Below, one piece after another: positions 30,603 through 39,111 of a DNA stretch of 64,000 nucleotides. The stretch comes from a bacterium (GTDB lineage Bacteria; SZUA-79; Acidulodesulfobacterales; Acidulodesulfobacteraceae). Position numbers and translations under genes: made by a program. The notes beneath the pieces were generated by a model. It did not search any database, was not told the origin of the DNA, and worked only from the letters and a program-made list of their open reading frames with translations. Where the stretch lies: contig JAJYDX010000001.1 of assembly GCA_021777135.1 (NCBI GenBank), forward strand, positions 124,001 to 188,000, in the 5' to 3' direction. How positions within the stretch are numbered: the first letter of the stretch is position 1; each line of letters begins with the position of its first letter.

Positions 30603-30608
30603 ATTATA
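30603..30608 (-). promoter_or_regulatory. Extended -10 promoter of the CDF gene
   Basis: On the minus strand TGCTATAAT gives a perfect TATAAT with the TG of an extended -10. The -35 region is weak. It is about 24 bp upstream of the CDF start codon, in the divergent gap with proC. Confidence 0.45.
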
Positions 30609-30753
30609 GCACAATAAGTTATTATTTTGCATTAAAAATTGCATTGATAGACCTTTTTATTTTTATAGTAAAATTTAAAAATTGCCTAAATTATTGAAAT
30701 TTTGTAGAATAAAAATTAATAATTTAACCTGTTTTTAAGTTAAGGGGGGATAT

Positions 30754-31608
30754 ATGCCGTCGCAAAAAACTACTATAGGTTTTATCGGTGCAGGCAATAT
30801 GGCTTACGGACTCATTAAGGGGATGGCCGATACAATCGGTTCCGACCTAAAAATTTTTATTTATGATACCGATCCTTCAAGGGTTGATTTTGTAAAAGAT
30901 TCCCTAGGAGTAAAACCGCTTAATAGTATAGGAGAAGTCGTAGAAAATTGCAGGCTAGTTTTTATAGCCGTTAAGCCTTATTCCGTGGAAAGTGTTCTTG
31001 AAGTTGCCGCAAGAGCTTTAAATAATTTTAAAAAAAATAAGGATTTTCCAATGTTTATTTCTATTGCTGGGGGCGTTAAGGTTGGATTTATAGAAGAAGT
31101 TTTAAACAGGTCTATTAATAATAATTTTCCAATAAAGGTATTTAGGATAATGCCAAACATAAATTCTTTAGTCGGAAAAGGAATGAGCGCGATGTGTTAT
31201 AACGGAAATATTACCAATGAAGACGCAGAAACTGTTTCGGAAATACTTGAAACATCATCAAAAGTTTTATTTATGAACGAAAAATATTTCGATGCTGTTA
31301 CGGCTTTAAGCGGAAGCGGACCTGCCTATATGTTTCTTATTGCGGAGGGACTAATTGAAGCAGGTGTAAAACTCGGTCTTCCGCGCGACATTGCAAAAAC
31401 TTTAACGGTCCAGACACTTCTAGGTTCCGCGGAATTATTAAGCAGTCCGGAGTTTTTCAATACATCAACGAAAGATTTAAAAGATATGGTAACTTCACCT
31501 GGCGGAACAACTGCCTTTGGACTTGCAAAGCTCGAAGAAGGAAGAATTAAATACGTTCTTGATTCCGCGGTAAATGCCGCATATTTAAGAGCGAAAGGCC
31601 TAGTTTAA
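30754..31608 (+). CDS. proC: Pyrroline-5-carboxylate reductase
   Basis: A 284-aa NAD(P)H-dependent enzyme for the last step of proline synthesis. The N-terminal Rossmann motif is GFIGAGNMAYGLIKGM. The C-terminal catalytic domain has ALSGSGPAYMFLIAEGLIEAGVKLGLPR and VTSPGGTTAFGL. Length matches the family. A run of six G precedes the ATG by 6 bp. The 3' end of the coding sequence forms the left arm of a long terminator hairpin. Confidence 0.96.
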   Translation: MPSQKTTIGFIGAGNMAYGLIKGMADTIGSDLKIFIYDTDPSRVDFVKDSLGVKPLNSIGEVVENCRLVFIAVKPYSVESVLEVAARALNNFKKNKDFPMFISIAGGVKVGFIEEVLNRSINNNFPIKVFRIMPNINSLVGKGMSAMCYNGNITNEDAETVSEILETSSKVLFMNEKYFDAVTALSGSGPAYMFLIAEGLIEAGVKLGLPRDIAKTLTVQTLLGSAELLSSPEFFNTSTKDLKDMVTSPGGTTAFGLAKLEEGRIKYVLDSAVNAAYLRAKGLV

Positions 31609-31640
31609 AGGGGTAATAAACCCCTTTAAACTAGGCCTTT
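31594..31640. terminator. Terminator with a perfect 20-bp stem at the proC end
   Basis: The left arm (31594-31613) and right arm (31621-31640) are perfectly complementary over 20 bp, with a 7-nt loop TAATAAA. The stem begins AAAGGCCTAG and includes the last four codons and stop of proC. The arms end in short A and T tracts, so it can serve both proC and the convergent HAMP-protein gene whose stop is at 31656. Confidence 0.85.
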
Positions 31641-31655
31641 GTTAAATTATAATAT

Positions 31656-32489
31656 TTATTCTTTGCCTCGTTTTAAAAGTTCCATAGCTTTTTTTAAACT
31701 TATCTCCATACGGTTAAAAGATTTTGCAAGAGAGCCTATCTCATCGTTCCTGGTATGCGCTATTTCTTCCTCAAAATGACCCTTTGATATTTCGTCTGCA
31801 AGTTTAGACATTTTTGCTATAGGCTTAATAATAGCGCTTTTTATAATGAAATATAAAAATAAGATTATAAGGATTATAAAAATTAATGCGATAATTAAAG
31901 TTTCTTTAGTGAAAATTTTTTGGGAATCCCTTAAAGGTTTAAGTGAATATATTAATTTAACGCCGCCGAGAATATCGCCGGAAGAAGCCTTGGTGTGGCA
32001 CATAAGGCAGTTTATGCCTCTGGAATTTGTTTTTGCCACAAAAGGGACCCCCACTATAATTTCATATGGCATGCCGTTTTTAGAAACAATTTTTGTTTGA
32101 GTTTTACGTGACTTTAATATTTTATCGTCAAAATTTGAATTTGGCATTTCTTCGCTGAGTCCTTTGCCGAATTCCATGTTTACAATACTTCCCCTTATAA
32201 CCTTAAATCCCTTTATGCCTTTAATTTTTTTATAAATAGAAAAAAGCTGTTTCCTGTCTATTTTTTTCATTATAGTTCCGTTAAGCATCATAGCGTTTAA
32301 ACTTGAAAGTGTAGTTTTTGCTGTAACTATCGCATCATGCCTAGTCAAAGATATTGTTAACTGTTTTTGAAGGTTGTATGTATTGTAAGCAATTAGCGCA
32401 ATCGGAATTATTACTAATAATAAGAGCGGAACTATAATTTTTGTTTTGATAGATACGTCTTTAATAGACTGAAAAAGGCCTTTTGACAT
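31656..32489 (-). CDS. Membrane c-type heme sensor with HAMP domain and no output domain
   Basis: A 277-aa protein with TM1 at about 18-37, a periplasmic domain at 38-196, TM2 at about 197-217 and a HAMP domain at about 218-270. The periplasmic domain resembles the DUF3365/Tll0287-like heme-sensor family and carries a c-type heme motif C161-L-M-C164-H165. HAMP features include KSAIIKPIAKMSKLADEISKGHF and RNDEIGSLAKSFNRM. The protein stops seven residues after the HAMP coiled coil, where a kinase or chemoreceptor signalling domain would normally follow. The gene ends cleanly, and no kinase lies downstream. It could signal through a partner protein or be a truncated receptor. Confidence 0.82.
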   Translation of the reverse strand: MSKGLFQSIKDVSIKTKIIVPLLLLVIIPIALIAYNTYNLQKQLTISLTRHDAIVTAKTTLSSLNAMMLNGTIMKKIDRKQLFSIYKKIKGIKGFKVIRGSIVNMEFGKGLSEEMPNSNFDDKILKSRKTQTKIVSKNGMPYEIIVGVPFVAKTNSRGINCLMCHTKASSGDILGGVKLIYSLKPLRDSQKIFTKETLIIALIFIILIILFLYFIIKSAIIKPIAKMSKLADEISKGHFEEEIAHTRNDEIGSLAKSFNRMEISLKKAMELLKRGKE

Positions 32490-32564
32490 AATAACACCCC
32501 TTAATTAATATTAATTAATTTAATATTTATTCATAATATTTTAGAACTTAAATTAAATCAATCT

Positions 32565-34922
32565 TTATTTTGCCTTTTCAGGTTGCAATGTCCATGAGGC
32601 ATAATCGCATTTAGGATAGTTAGAGCATCCGAAAAATTTTCTGCCTTTTTTTGTTCTTTTTTCAACAAGATAACCTCCGCATCCGGTCGGACAAGGAATC
32701 TTTGATTTATTATGCTTAGCCGGAATTGGTTTTATATTTTTACATTCCGGATATCCGCTGCAGGAAAGAAATTTTCCGTATCTGCCCATTTTAATTACCA
32801 TAGGTTTTCCACATTTTTCGCAGATCTCGCCGGTTTCTTCAGCCTCAGTTCCAGAATCTTTATCTCCGTTGGCTATGTTATCTTTAGGAAGCTCTTTTGT
32901 ATTTTTACATTCCGGATATCCGCTGCAGGCAAGAAATTTTCCGTATCTGCCCATTTTAATTACCATAGGTTTTCCACATTTTTCGCAAATTATATCTGTC
33001 GGTTCTGACGACCCCTTTATATTTTTAATACTGACTTTAGCTTCCTTAAAGCTTTTCATAAATTTATTATAAAAATCATTTAAAAGGTCGTTTTTTTCCA
33101 ATAAACCATTTTCTATATTATCTAGTTTTTCTTCCATATTTGCAGTAAACTTTAAATTTATAATGTCGGAAAATCCCTCCTTTAAAATATCAGAAACAGT
33201 CATTCCTAACTCGGTCGGTTTAAATTTTTGAGTTGAACCGCCTTTTTTAGACGTATCGGCAGATTCGGTAGTCATAATAACGTAATCTTTGGTTTTTATG
33301 TTTGTTATTATGCTCTGGTACGTTGAAGGCCTGCCTATGCCATTTTCATCTAAAGCTTTAACTAGACTTGCTTCCGTGTATCTGGGAGGAGGAGAAGTAA
33401 AATGCTGTAAGGTTTCAACTTTTTTTATAGAGGCTGAGTCGCCTTTTGATAGGAGTTCAAATATTTTTATTATCGAAGATGAAGGTTTTTCGGTCGTCTG
33501 TTCATTTGAACTTTGTGCAACTTCGTTTTCCTCATCCAAATATTCTTTATTTTTTAGATTTTCGTTAATAACTTTTTGAAATCCGTCAAATTTTAAAATG
33601 CTTTCCGTTGTTTTAAAAACATATTCGTCCGTTTTATCTTTTTTTTGTTCTTTGTGAACCCCTTTTATAGTTAAACCATATTGGTCATAAATGCTTTCGT
33701 TCATTAAAGAAGCTGTAAAATAAGTCCATATAAGATTATAGAGCTTATATTCGTCAGGGGTCAGATAGTTTTTAATTTTTTTTGGGGTTAAAAGAATGTT
33801 TGTAGGCCTTATGGCTTCATGTGCGTCCTGAACTTTTTTTCCTTCGTCGGATGACTTGCCTTTTCTTTTTATGCCAGATTTGTCAGAAAGGTAATCGGAG
33901 CCATATGTATTTATGATAAATTCTTTAGCGTGGCCTTCTGATTCAGCCGAAATTCTTGTTGAATCAGTTCTCATATATGTAATAAGACCCAAAGGACCTA
34001 TGGGTTTATTGCTGACGCCTTCTACTGCGCCAAGTTCTATCCCTTCATATAGTTTTTGGGCTACCGACATTGTTTTTTTAACAGGAAACCGCAATATTTT
34101 TGCCGATTCCTGCTGAAGAGTGCTTGTTATAAAAGGAAGAGGCGCTTTTCTAGAGGTTTGTTTTTTAATAATATCGCTAATTTCATAGTAGTTACCCAAC
34201 TTAATAAGATTTTCTTTCAAATCATCCGCTTCTTTTTCATTCTTTATTACCGGTTCTTTTCCGTTTATTTTAAAGAGGTCGCCTTCTATGATTGCCGAGT
34301 AACTCTTATCTTTGCTTTGTAAATTAAATAGGGCTTTAACGGTCCAAAACTCTTCTTTTGTGAAAGAGTTTATTTCTTTTTCTCTTTCTACTATAAGATA
34401 AAGCGCTATAGACTGAACTCTACCAGCCGAAAGCCCTCTTCTTATTTTTTCCCACAGGAACGGGCTTAGATTGTAACCCACCAGCCTATCCAATATTCTT
34501 CTCGCTTTTTGCGATTCATACATGGATTTATTTAACGCTGTAGGATTTTTTATCGCATCTAAAACTTTATCTTTGGTTATTTCGTGAAAAAGGACTCTCT
34601 TTATTTCAGGTTTTTTGCCTTTAATTTCATCTATAATCTCTTTTATATTCCAAGCTATCGCCTCCCCTTCTCTATCAGGGTCGGGAGCCAAATAAACCGT
34701 ATCTGCGTTTTTTGCAAGCTTTTTAATTTCTTCAACGGTTTTTTCTTTTCCTTTTATAGTTTCGTACTTAGGCTCAAACCCGTTTTTTATATCCACGCCT
34801 ATGGAATTCTTAGGTAAATTTTTAATATGTCCAACGGTAGCCTTAACGGTATAATTATTTCCTAAATATTTGTTTATAGTATTGGCTTTAGACGGAGATT
34901 CGACAAGAACAAGATTTTTCAT
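32565..34922 (-). CDS. topA: DNA topoisomerase I
   Basis: A 785-aa type IA topoisomerase that relaxes negative supercoils. It starts at the ATG at 34922 (MKNLVLVESPSKANTINKYLG), overlapping the dprA-like stop as ATGA. The Toprim acidic residues are in YLAPDPDREGEAIAWN and the catalytic tyrosine in GLITYMRTDSTRIS. Three C4 zinc ribbons follow at the C-terminus. The first two are nearly identical (CEKCGKPMVIKMGRYGKFL...CSGYPECKN), and the third begins CPTGCGG. The first two are also almost identical at DNA level. Confidence 0.96.
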   Translation of the reverse strand: MKNLVLVESPSKANTINKYLGNNYTVKATVGHIKNLPKNSIGVDIKNGFEPKYETIKGKEKTVEEIKKLAKNADTVYLAPDPDREGEAIAWNIKEIIDEIKGKKPEIKRVLFHEITKDKVLDAIKNPTALNKSMYESQKARRILDRLVGYNLSPFLWEKIRRGLSAGRVQSIALYLIVEREKEINSFTKEEFWTVKALFNLQSKDKSYSAIIEGDLFKINGKEPVIKNEKEADDLKENLIKLGNYYEISDIIKKQTSRKAPLPFITSTLQQESAKILRFPVKKTMSVAQKLYEGIELGAVEGVSNKPIGPLGLITYMRTDSTRISAESEGHAKEFIINTYGSDYLSDKSGIKRKGKSSDEGKKVQDAHEAIRPTNILLTPKKIKNYLTPDEYKLYNLIWTYFTASLMNESIYDQYGLTIKGVHKEQKKDKTDEYVFKTTESILKFDGFQKVINENLKNKEYLDEENEVAQSSNEQTTEKPSSSIIKIFELLSKGDSASIKKVETLQHFTSPPPRYTEASLVKALDENGIGRPSTYQSIITNIKTKDYVIMTTESADTSKKGGSTQKFKPTELGMTVSDILKEGFSDIINLKFTANMEEKLDNIENGLLEKNDLLNDFYNKFMKSFKEAKVSIKNIKGSSEPTDIICEKCGKPMVIKMGRYGKFLACSGYPECKNTKELPKDNIANGDKDSGTEAEETGEICEKCGKPMVIKMGRYGKFLSCSGYPECKNIKPIPAKHNKSKIPCPTGCGGYLVEKRTKKGRKFFGCSNYPKCDYASWTLQPEKAK
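32736..32987. repeat. 87-bp internal duplication in topA zinc-ribbon region
   Basis: Bases 32736-32822 and 32901-32987 match at 86 of 87 positions, with a 165-bp period. They encode zinc ribbons 1 and 2 of topA. Such high DNA identity, including silent sites, points to recent duplication or ongoing gene conversion. Confidence 0.9.
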
Positions 34923-35926
34923 ATTTTTTTTATAATCCCTCCAGGACATCTTTCTATTTCGGAATTCATTTCAAGTATCGAAATTGCCTCTGCTGTTTCT
35001 TTTTCTTCGGCATTTAATTTAATATTGCTTAGTTTTAATAAATTGTCAATAGCAATATTTTCTTTTTCTAAGGAGTCTAATATAAATTGCCGAATTGTGT
35101 TATGCCTAGTAATATTGCAAGTATCTTTATTCATATCTGATTTTTTAATAGTGGAACTTTTAAATATTTTTATTTTTTTACCTGCATTTTGAAATTTTTT
35201 AATTAAACTAGATAAAGAGCTTTTTTGGGACAAATATAATATACCTATTTCATTTGATAGGTGAAAAGCAAGTTTGTTCCTTAAAGCAAATCCGTATTTT
35301 GAATTTTTATAAAAAGGATCTAATGCGGAAATTTCTAAAAAATTAACTGATGATTTATTTATGGCGCTTAAGTTAGGATTAGTTAACGGGTTTGATGGTA
35401 AAATTATTAGTAAAATATTTCCGGAAAATTTTCTAATAAATTCTATTTCAGCTTCACTGTTTGTACCAATACATATAAAATCAAATTTTGGATTTCCTGC
35501 GTAATCGTACATATAAGAATTCAAGTTATTCAAAATATCGGATTCCGCCTTAAAAATTTTTGTCCCTTCAAATCTAGAAGATGTTAAAAAAATACCCTTA
35601 GCCGACTTTATTTTCGATGCCAATATGCCGCCAGTATCTAATAAGTCGTCTCGGTCGCATATGTGTAAAAATTGAGGCAAATTAGGAGAAAGATTTTTTC
35701 TTCCACGGTAATTTATTATACTATCGGTCCTTACCGGTTTTATTTTAAGTTTATTTAACAGATTAATTTCATTTTCCGCCGCAGTTTTATATATTGAATG
35801 AAAATCGTTATCTCCGAAATTATTTTTCTTAATTTTGTTTTGACTGCCTCCGGTTTTAAGACCTTCCGCTTTGGCCTTTAAAATAATCCTGTAATTTAGG
35901 TATAGTCTATGATCCTCAATAGTCAT
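34919..35926 (-). CDS. dprA: Divergent DprA/Smf-like DNA-processing protein
   Basis: A 335-aa protein placed directly upstream of topA, overlapping it by 4 bp, where dprA often sits. The central Rossmann-like part shows GFALRNKLAFHLSNEIGILYLSQKSSLSSLI (about 212-242), an echo of the DprA pattern with RNR, a leucine-serine turn and a valine-rich strand. The C-terminal 55 residues look like the DprA winged helix. The usual GSR and SGxAxGID motifs are not seen, and the N-terminal half is hard to align. It may be a degenerate or specialised relative of DprA, which loads RecA on incoming single strands. The family call is moderate. Confidence 0.6.
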   Translation of the reverse strand: MTIEDHRLYLNYRIILKAKAEGLKTGGSQNKIKKNNFGDNDFHSIYKTAAENEINLLNKLKIKPVRTDSIINYRGRKNLSPNLPQFLHICDRDDLLDTGGILASKIKSAKGIFLTSSRFEGTKIFKAESDILNNLNSYMYDYAGNPKFDFICIGTNSEAEIEFIRKFSGNILLIILPSNPLTNPNLSAINKSSVNFLEISALDPFYKNSKYGFALRNKLAFHLSNEIGILYLSQKSSLSSLIKKFQNAGKKIKIFKSSTIKKSDMNKDTCNITRHNTIRQFILDSLEKENIAIDNLLKLSNIKLNAEEKETAEAISILEMNSEIERCPGGIIKKI

Positions 35927-35995
35927 AAATTCAATAATAAGATAAAATAAAAAAAAATAAAATAATTATTTTATTTAAGCCTTGGGTAATTCAGG

Positions 35996-36024
35996 TTGAC
36001 TGTTATAAAGATTAGTTGTATAAA
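35996..36024 (+). promoter_or_regulatory. Sigma70 promoter of the periplasmic-binding-protein gene
   Basis: TTGACT (35996-36001) and TATAAA (36019-36024) are separated by 17 bp, five of six matches at each box. The start codon at 36061 lies about 30 bp after the expected transcription start. Confidence 0.65.
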
Positions 36025-36060
36025 TAAAATATTGTTAAATTTATAAAAAATATTACCGAA

Positions 36061-37386
36061 ATGCTTAAAGCTAAAATTCATTTTGCCAATACGGCCATAA
36101 TACTTATTCTTACCTTTTTCTTGTTTCCCTCTTTGTCTATAGGAAAAACTATTGTTAGTAAAAACATTATAAGCAAAAACAATACGGTTAGAGTGGCTTT
36201 AGCGCTTCCGACAACAGGAAGATTTGCATTTTTCACGAAGCAGTTTATAAACGGACTTCTCCTTAGCCTTAATAAAAAAGGAGGTTTAAATATAAAATAC
36301 TCAATAATAAACCTGCCAATAAGTGCGGGTAGCAAAAGTGTAGGTTATATATTTGATTCTTTCTCTAAAAAAAAGATAAACGCCGTTATAGGACCTCTGT
36401 TTGAGGGTCAGTTAAAATACTTCGGGGAGAATTCCGCTAAATTTAAAATTCCTGTTATTACCCCTTCACCTGTTATTTCAGAAAAGGATTTATACCCGTT
36501 TGTTTTTAGTTACGGCATGACTTTAAAACAAGAAATAAGGACAGAAATGAAATATGCGGCGTATGCCGGAATAAGGTCTATTTCAGTAATCTATCCCGAT
36601 AGCGGATACGGTTTAAAAATAATTTCTTATATAAACTTATTTTCAAAAAAATACGGCGTAAATATCTTAAATACCACCAAATATAGCAATAAAACAGTCG
36701 ATTTTTTTTATAATTTTAATTCTATAGTTAAATTTAACAATGTGGGTAATACTCACGTATCGAAAGCTGAAAAGGCCCAATTAGGCATTACTCCTTATAA
36801 TCTTATGCACGGAATAACTAAGTCCAAGCCTGAAATACCTTTTAAAGGTCTTTTTGTAATAGGGAACCCTTCAAAGCTAGAGTTGATTCTTACCCAACTT
36901 GCTTATTATAACGTTACAGGATTTCATATATTTGGTCTAAGTTCTTTTGATTCAAGGTCTTTTATAGAAAAATACGGCTTTTATATGCAAGATGCGATTT
37001 TTCCCGATGGATTTTTCAAGCATGACGATAATAAAACCGTTAAGAAATTCAATTCGGATTATAAAGATACATATGGCGAAATGCCCAACATACTTAGCGC
37101 CGAAGGATACGATATAGGAGGAATAATAATTAATGCAGCAAGGCATATGCACTTTTCCATTTTGACCTCGACCGCGGCTTCTAAAAGCCCGTATGGCTAT
37201 CCAAATTTAAACGGCTGGCAACCCAAAAAAATTAAAGTAATGCAATTTTACCGTGCCATCCTTAAAGTTAAAACATTTAAAGGAGTTTGCGGAATCAGCA
37301 AATTAACGGGGAATATGTTTAAAAAACCACTATATCTGTTTAAATATAAAAATAATAAAATTTATATCCTCGAAAGCCCGTTTTGA
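36061..37386 (+). CDS. Periplasmic ligand-binding protein (type 1 periplasmic-binding fold)
   Basis: A 441-aa secreted protein with a signal peptide (hydrophobic core about 12-28, probably cleaved after SIG). The rest resembles branched-chain amino-acid (LivJ/LivK-like) or LpoA-like binding proteins. Typical parts are VRVALALPTTGRFAFFTKQFINGLLLSLNKKGGL, INAVIGPLFEGQLKYFGENSAKFKIPVITPSP and FSYGMTLKQEIRTEMKYAAYAGIRSISVIYPDSGYG. No permease or ATPase gene is nearby, so it may act alone, for example as a regulator of peptidoglycan synthases like LpoA (a class A PBP gene lies 2 kb downstream). The ligand is unknown. Confidence 0.8.
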   Translation: MLKAKIHFANTAIILILTFFLFPSLSIGKTIVSKNIISKNNTVRVALALPTTGRFAFFTKQFINGLLLSLNKKGGLNIKYSIINLPISAGSKSVGYIFDSFSKKKINAVIGPLFEGQLKYFGENSAKFKIPVITPSPVISEKDLYPFVFSYGMTLKQEIRTEMKYAAYAGIRSISVIYPDSGYGLKIISYINLFSKKYGVNILNTTKYSNKTVDFFYNFNSIVKFNNVGNTHVSKAEKAQLGITPYNLMHGITKSKPEIPFKGLFVIGNPSKLELILTQLAYYNVTGFHIFGLSSFDSRSFIEKYGFYMQDAIFPDGFFKHDDNKTVKKFNSDYKDTYGEMPNILSAEGYDIGGIIINAARHMHFSILTSTAASKSPYGYPNLNGWQPKKIKVMQFYRAILKVKTFKGVCGISKLTGNMFKKPLYLFKYKNNKIYILESPF

Positions 37387-37438
37387 ATTTAGTAATGAAA
37401 TTAATTTACAGATAATATTGTGATTATTTTAATAAAAA

Positions 37439-37954
37439 ATGACGGAAGATGAATTTATAAATATTTTAAAAAACGGTGATTTTAAAGAACGTTTTGACGC
37501 CGTAAGCAGGACAGAACCAGCTTACCTTATACACGCTTTAACCGATAAAGATGAAAACGTAAGATATAAAGTCGCTTCGAGAATCCCGCCTGAAAATTTA
37601 ATGCTTCTTATAAACGATCCATACAAGGAAGTTCGCTTAATAGTTGCAAAAAGAATTGGTGCAAATGAATTGCCTAAAATGATGAACGATAAATCTTTTT
37701 GGGTAAGACATGCAGTGGCCGAAAGAATAGACGAATCTTATCTTTCTTCTTTAATTGTAGATAAAGAGCCTATAGTTAGAATTAAAGTGGCCGAAAGAAT
37801 AGATATGAAATATTTAAAAGATATGATGAAAGACGACGAAACATTGGTAAGAAAAGTTGTCGCAAAAAGGATTCCTAAAGAATATCTTTATTTGATGCAA
37901 AACGACGAAAGCGAAAGCGTAAGAAATATTATATCTGAAAGACTTTCGGAATAA
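37439..37954 (+). CDS. Leucine-rich-repeat-variant (LRV) helical repeat protein
   Basis: A 171-aa protein made of about five to six repeats of roughly 24 residues, such as DPYKEVRLIVAKRIGANELPKMMND and DKSFWVRHAVAERIDESYLSSLIVD. The pattern VRxxVAxRI is typical of LRV repeats, related to HEAT-like solenoids. The cysteines of the 4Fe-4S LRV proteins are absent, so no cluster is expected. It is probably a protein-binding scaffold in the cytoplasm. No partner is evident. Confidence 0.75.
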   Translation: MTEDEFINILKNGDFKERFDAVSRTEPAYLIHALTDKDENVRYKVASRIPPENLMLLINDPYKEVRLIVAKRIGANELPKMMNDKSFWVRHAVAERIDESYLSSLIVDKEPIVRIKVAERIDMKYLKDMMKDDETLVRKVVAKRIPKEYLYLMQNDESESVRNIISERLSE

Positions 37955-37985
37955 AAAGATTTCTATAATACCTGATTTTGAGTTT

Positions 37986-38405
37986 TTAAAAAATAAAAAT
38001 TCGGTTAAATAATCCTTTCTTTGGCATTTTTATGACAGGCTTATATGATTCTAAGTCTGCTATGCTCTCTGGTTTTTCTTTGGAAACGATAATCCATGGT
38101 GGAGGGGTAGTGCGTGAGCACCCCCCTCCTGACATTCTTGGATGGTAAATTTTTATTATAGAAGGTTCTTCTTTAGTATGAACGTAAAACCATCCGCAAA
38201 TCTTATCTAATTTTTTTAATTCCGACATCCTTGCCCTTAAAAAATCGGCGGCGGAGTCGGCATTCATTTCTCCTTTTTCGTCTTCATCCTGCGTATATAC
38301 AAAACTCCACTGCTCCATGGAATTTTTTACTCTATTTATAAGTTGTTCAACATCGTCCCATTCCAGAAGACCAGAAAAAGCGACTGTATCGGCTTTATAA
38401 GACAT
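37986..38405 (-). CDS. Conserved-looking hypothetical protein
   Basis: A 139-aa soluble protein with mixed charge. Recognisable stretches are MSYKADTVAFSGLLEWDDVEQLINRVKNSMEQWSFV at the start, the central AADFLRARMSELKKLDKICGWFYVHTKEEPSIIKIYHP, and a Pro/Gly-rich loop GGGCSRTTPPPWI. No family is recognised and no catalytic motif is evident. It is 22 bp downstream of the repeat lipoprotein on the same strand and may share its transcript. Confidence 0.6.
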   Translation of the reverse strand: MSYKADTVAFSGLLEWDDVEQLINRVKNSMEQWSFVYTQDEDEKGEMNADSAADFLRARMSELKKLDKICGWFYVHTKEEPSIIKIYHPRMSGGGCSRTTPPPWIIVSKEKPESIADLESYKPVIKMPKKGLFNRIFIF

Positions 38406-38427
38406 GCTTAATTATTTATTAATACAA

Positions 38428-39111
38428 TTAGTGATTATTTTTATGATTATTTTTTGAACTTTCATGCTGCCTGCCTGGTCCTCCCATCTGCCTGCCTTGT
38501 CCTCCCATCTGCCTGCCTTGTCCTCCCATCTGCCTGCCTTGTCCTCCCATCTGCCTGCCTTGTCCTCCCATCTGCCTGCCTTGTCCTCCCATCTGCCTGC
38601 CTTGTCCTCCCATCTGCCTGCCGTTCTGATATTCATTCATGTTTCCTCTGTAATTATGCATATGTTCCTGCCAAGTATTATAATTACCTAAGAAACGATG
38701 ATGTCTGCCCCACCAGCCAGGGTGATTAGAGCTATACCAAGGACCCACATTAGATTTCCACCAATTAAAATAGGGAACATTATTGTAAATTGGAGGAGGC
38801 GGTCCATATAGTAATTGTTGAGGAATAAACATTCCTGATGTAACAGGATAGTAAGGACCACCATAACCATTGGCATAAAGCCAACCGCCGTTCTGCCATC
38901 TATAATAATATCCATTATATCCATATATATATGCGCCGATAGAATTCATAAAATATGCATTTATCCCATCGCCAATCGAAAAAGCGAAATTAGGACCTGA
39001 GGCGCCTATATAGTATCCCTGAGAATAAGCAGGTTGAGAATAATATGCTGCACACCCGCTAAGAACAAAGGCTGTAAGAACAATAGCCGATATCAATGAA
39101 CTTTTTTTCAT
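38428..39111 (-). CDS. Lipoprotein with Tyr/Gly-rich body and GGQGRQM repeats
   Basis: A 227-aa secreted lipoprotein. The signal peptide ends in a lipobox LSGC (Cys19), consistent with an outer- or inner-membrane lipoprotein. The middle (about 25-150) is rich in Tyr, Trp, Asn and Gly (YIYGYNGYYYRWQNGGWLYANGYGGPYYP). This resembles small secreted bacterial proteins with YXXW-rich motifs of unknown function. The C-terminal part is a run of seven GGQGRQM-type heptads (one with GGPGRQ) and a histidine-rich tail ending KNNHKNNH. The repeats would be unfolded and very basic. The function is unknown. Confidence 0.75.
   Translation of the reverse strand: MKKSSLISAIVLTAFVLSGCAAYYSQPAYSQGYYIGASGPNFAFSIGDGINAYFMNSIGAYIYGYNGYYYRWQNGGWLYANGYGGPYYPVTSGMFIPQQLLYGPPPPIYNNVPYFNWWKSNVGPWYSSNHPGWWGRHHRFLGNYNTWQEHMHNYRGNMNEYQNGRQMGGQGRQMGGQGRQMGGQGRQMGGQGRQMGGQGRQMGGQGRQMGGPGRQHESSKNNHKNNH
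38470..38622. repeat. Seven 21-bp tandem repeats in the lipoprotein gene
   Basis: A 21-bp unit with core TCCTCCCATCTGCCTGCC repeats about seven times without gaps and nearly without change. The unit is a multiple of three, so gains or losses stay in frame and alter the number of GGQGRQM heptads. Other reading frames also stay open, which explains spurious ORFs here. Confidence 0.92.

Noticed and set aside
32806-32820. TTTTCCACA as DnaA box in topA (and its copy in the repeat)
   Set aside because: It lies inside coding DNA in the duplicated zinc-ribbon region, far from dnaA, and explains itself as codons.
38470-38622. Possible CRISPR array
   Set aside because: The 21-bp units are contiguous with no spacers and encode a protein repeat.
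38454-38729. Open frames with AGRWEDK or LPACLVLPS repeats opposite or beside the lipoprotein gene
   Set aside because: They are frame shadows of the 21-bp repeat. They lack ribosome-binding sites and signals; the lipoprotein frame has a signal peptide and lipobox.
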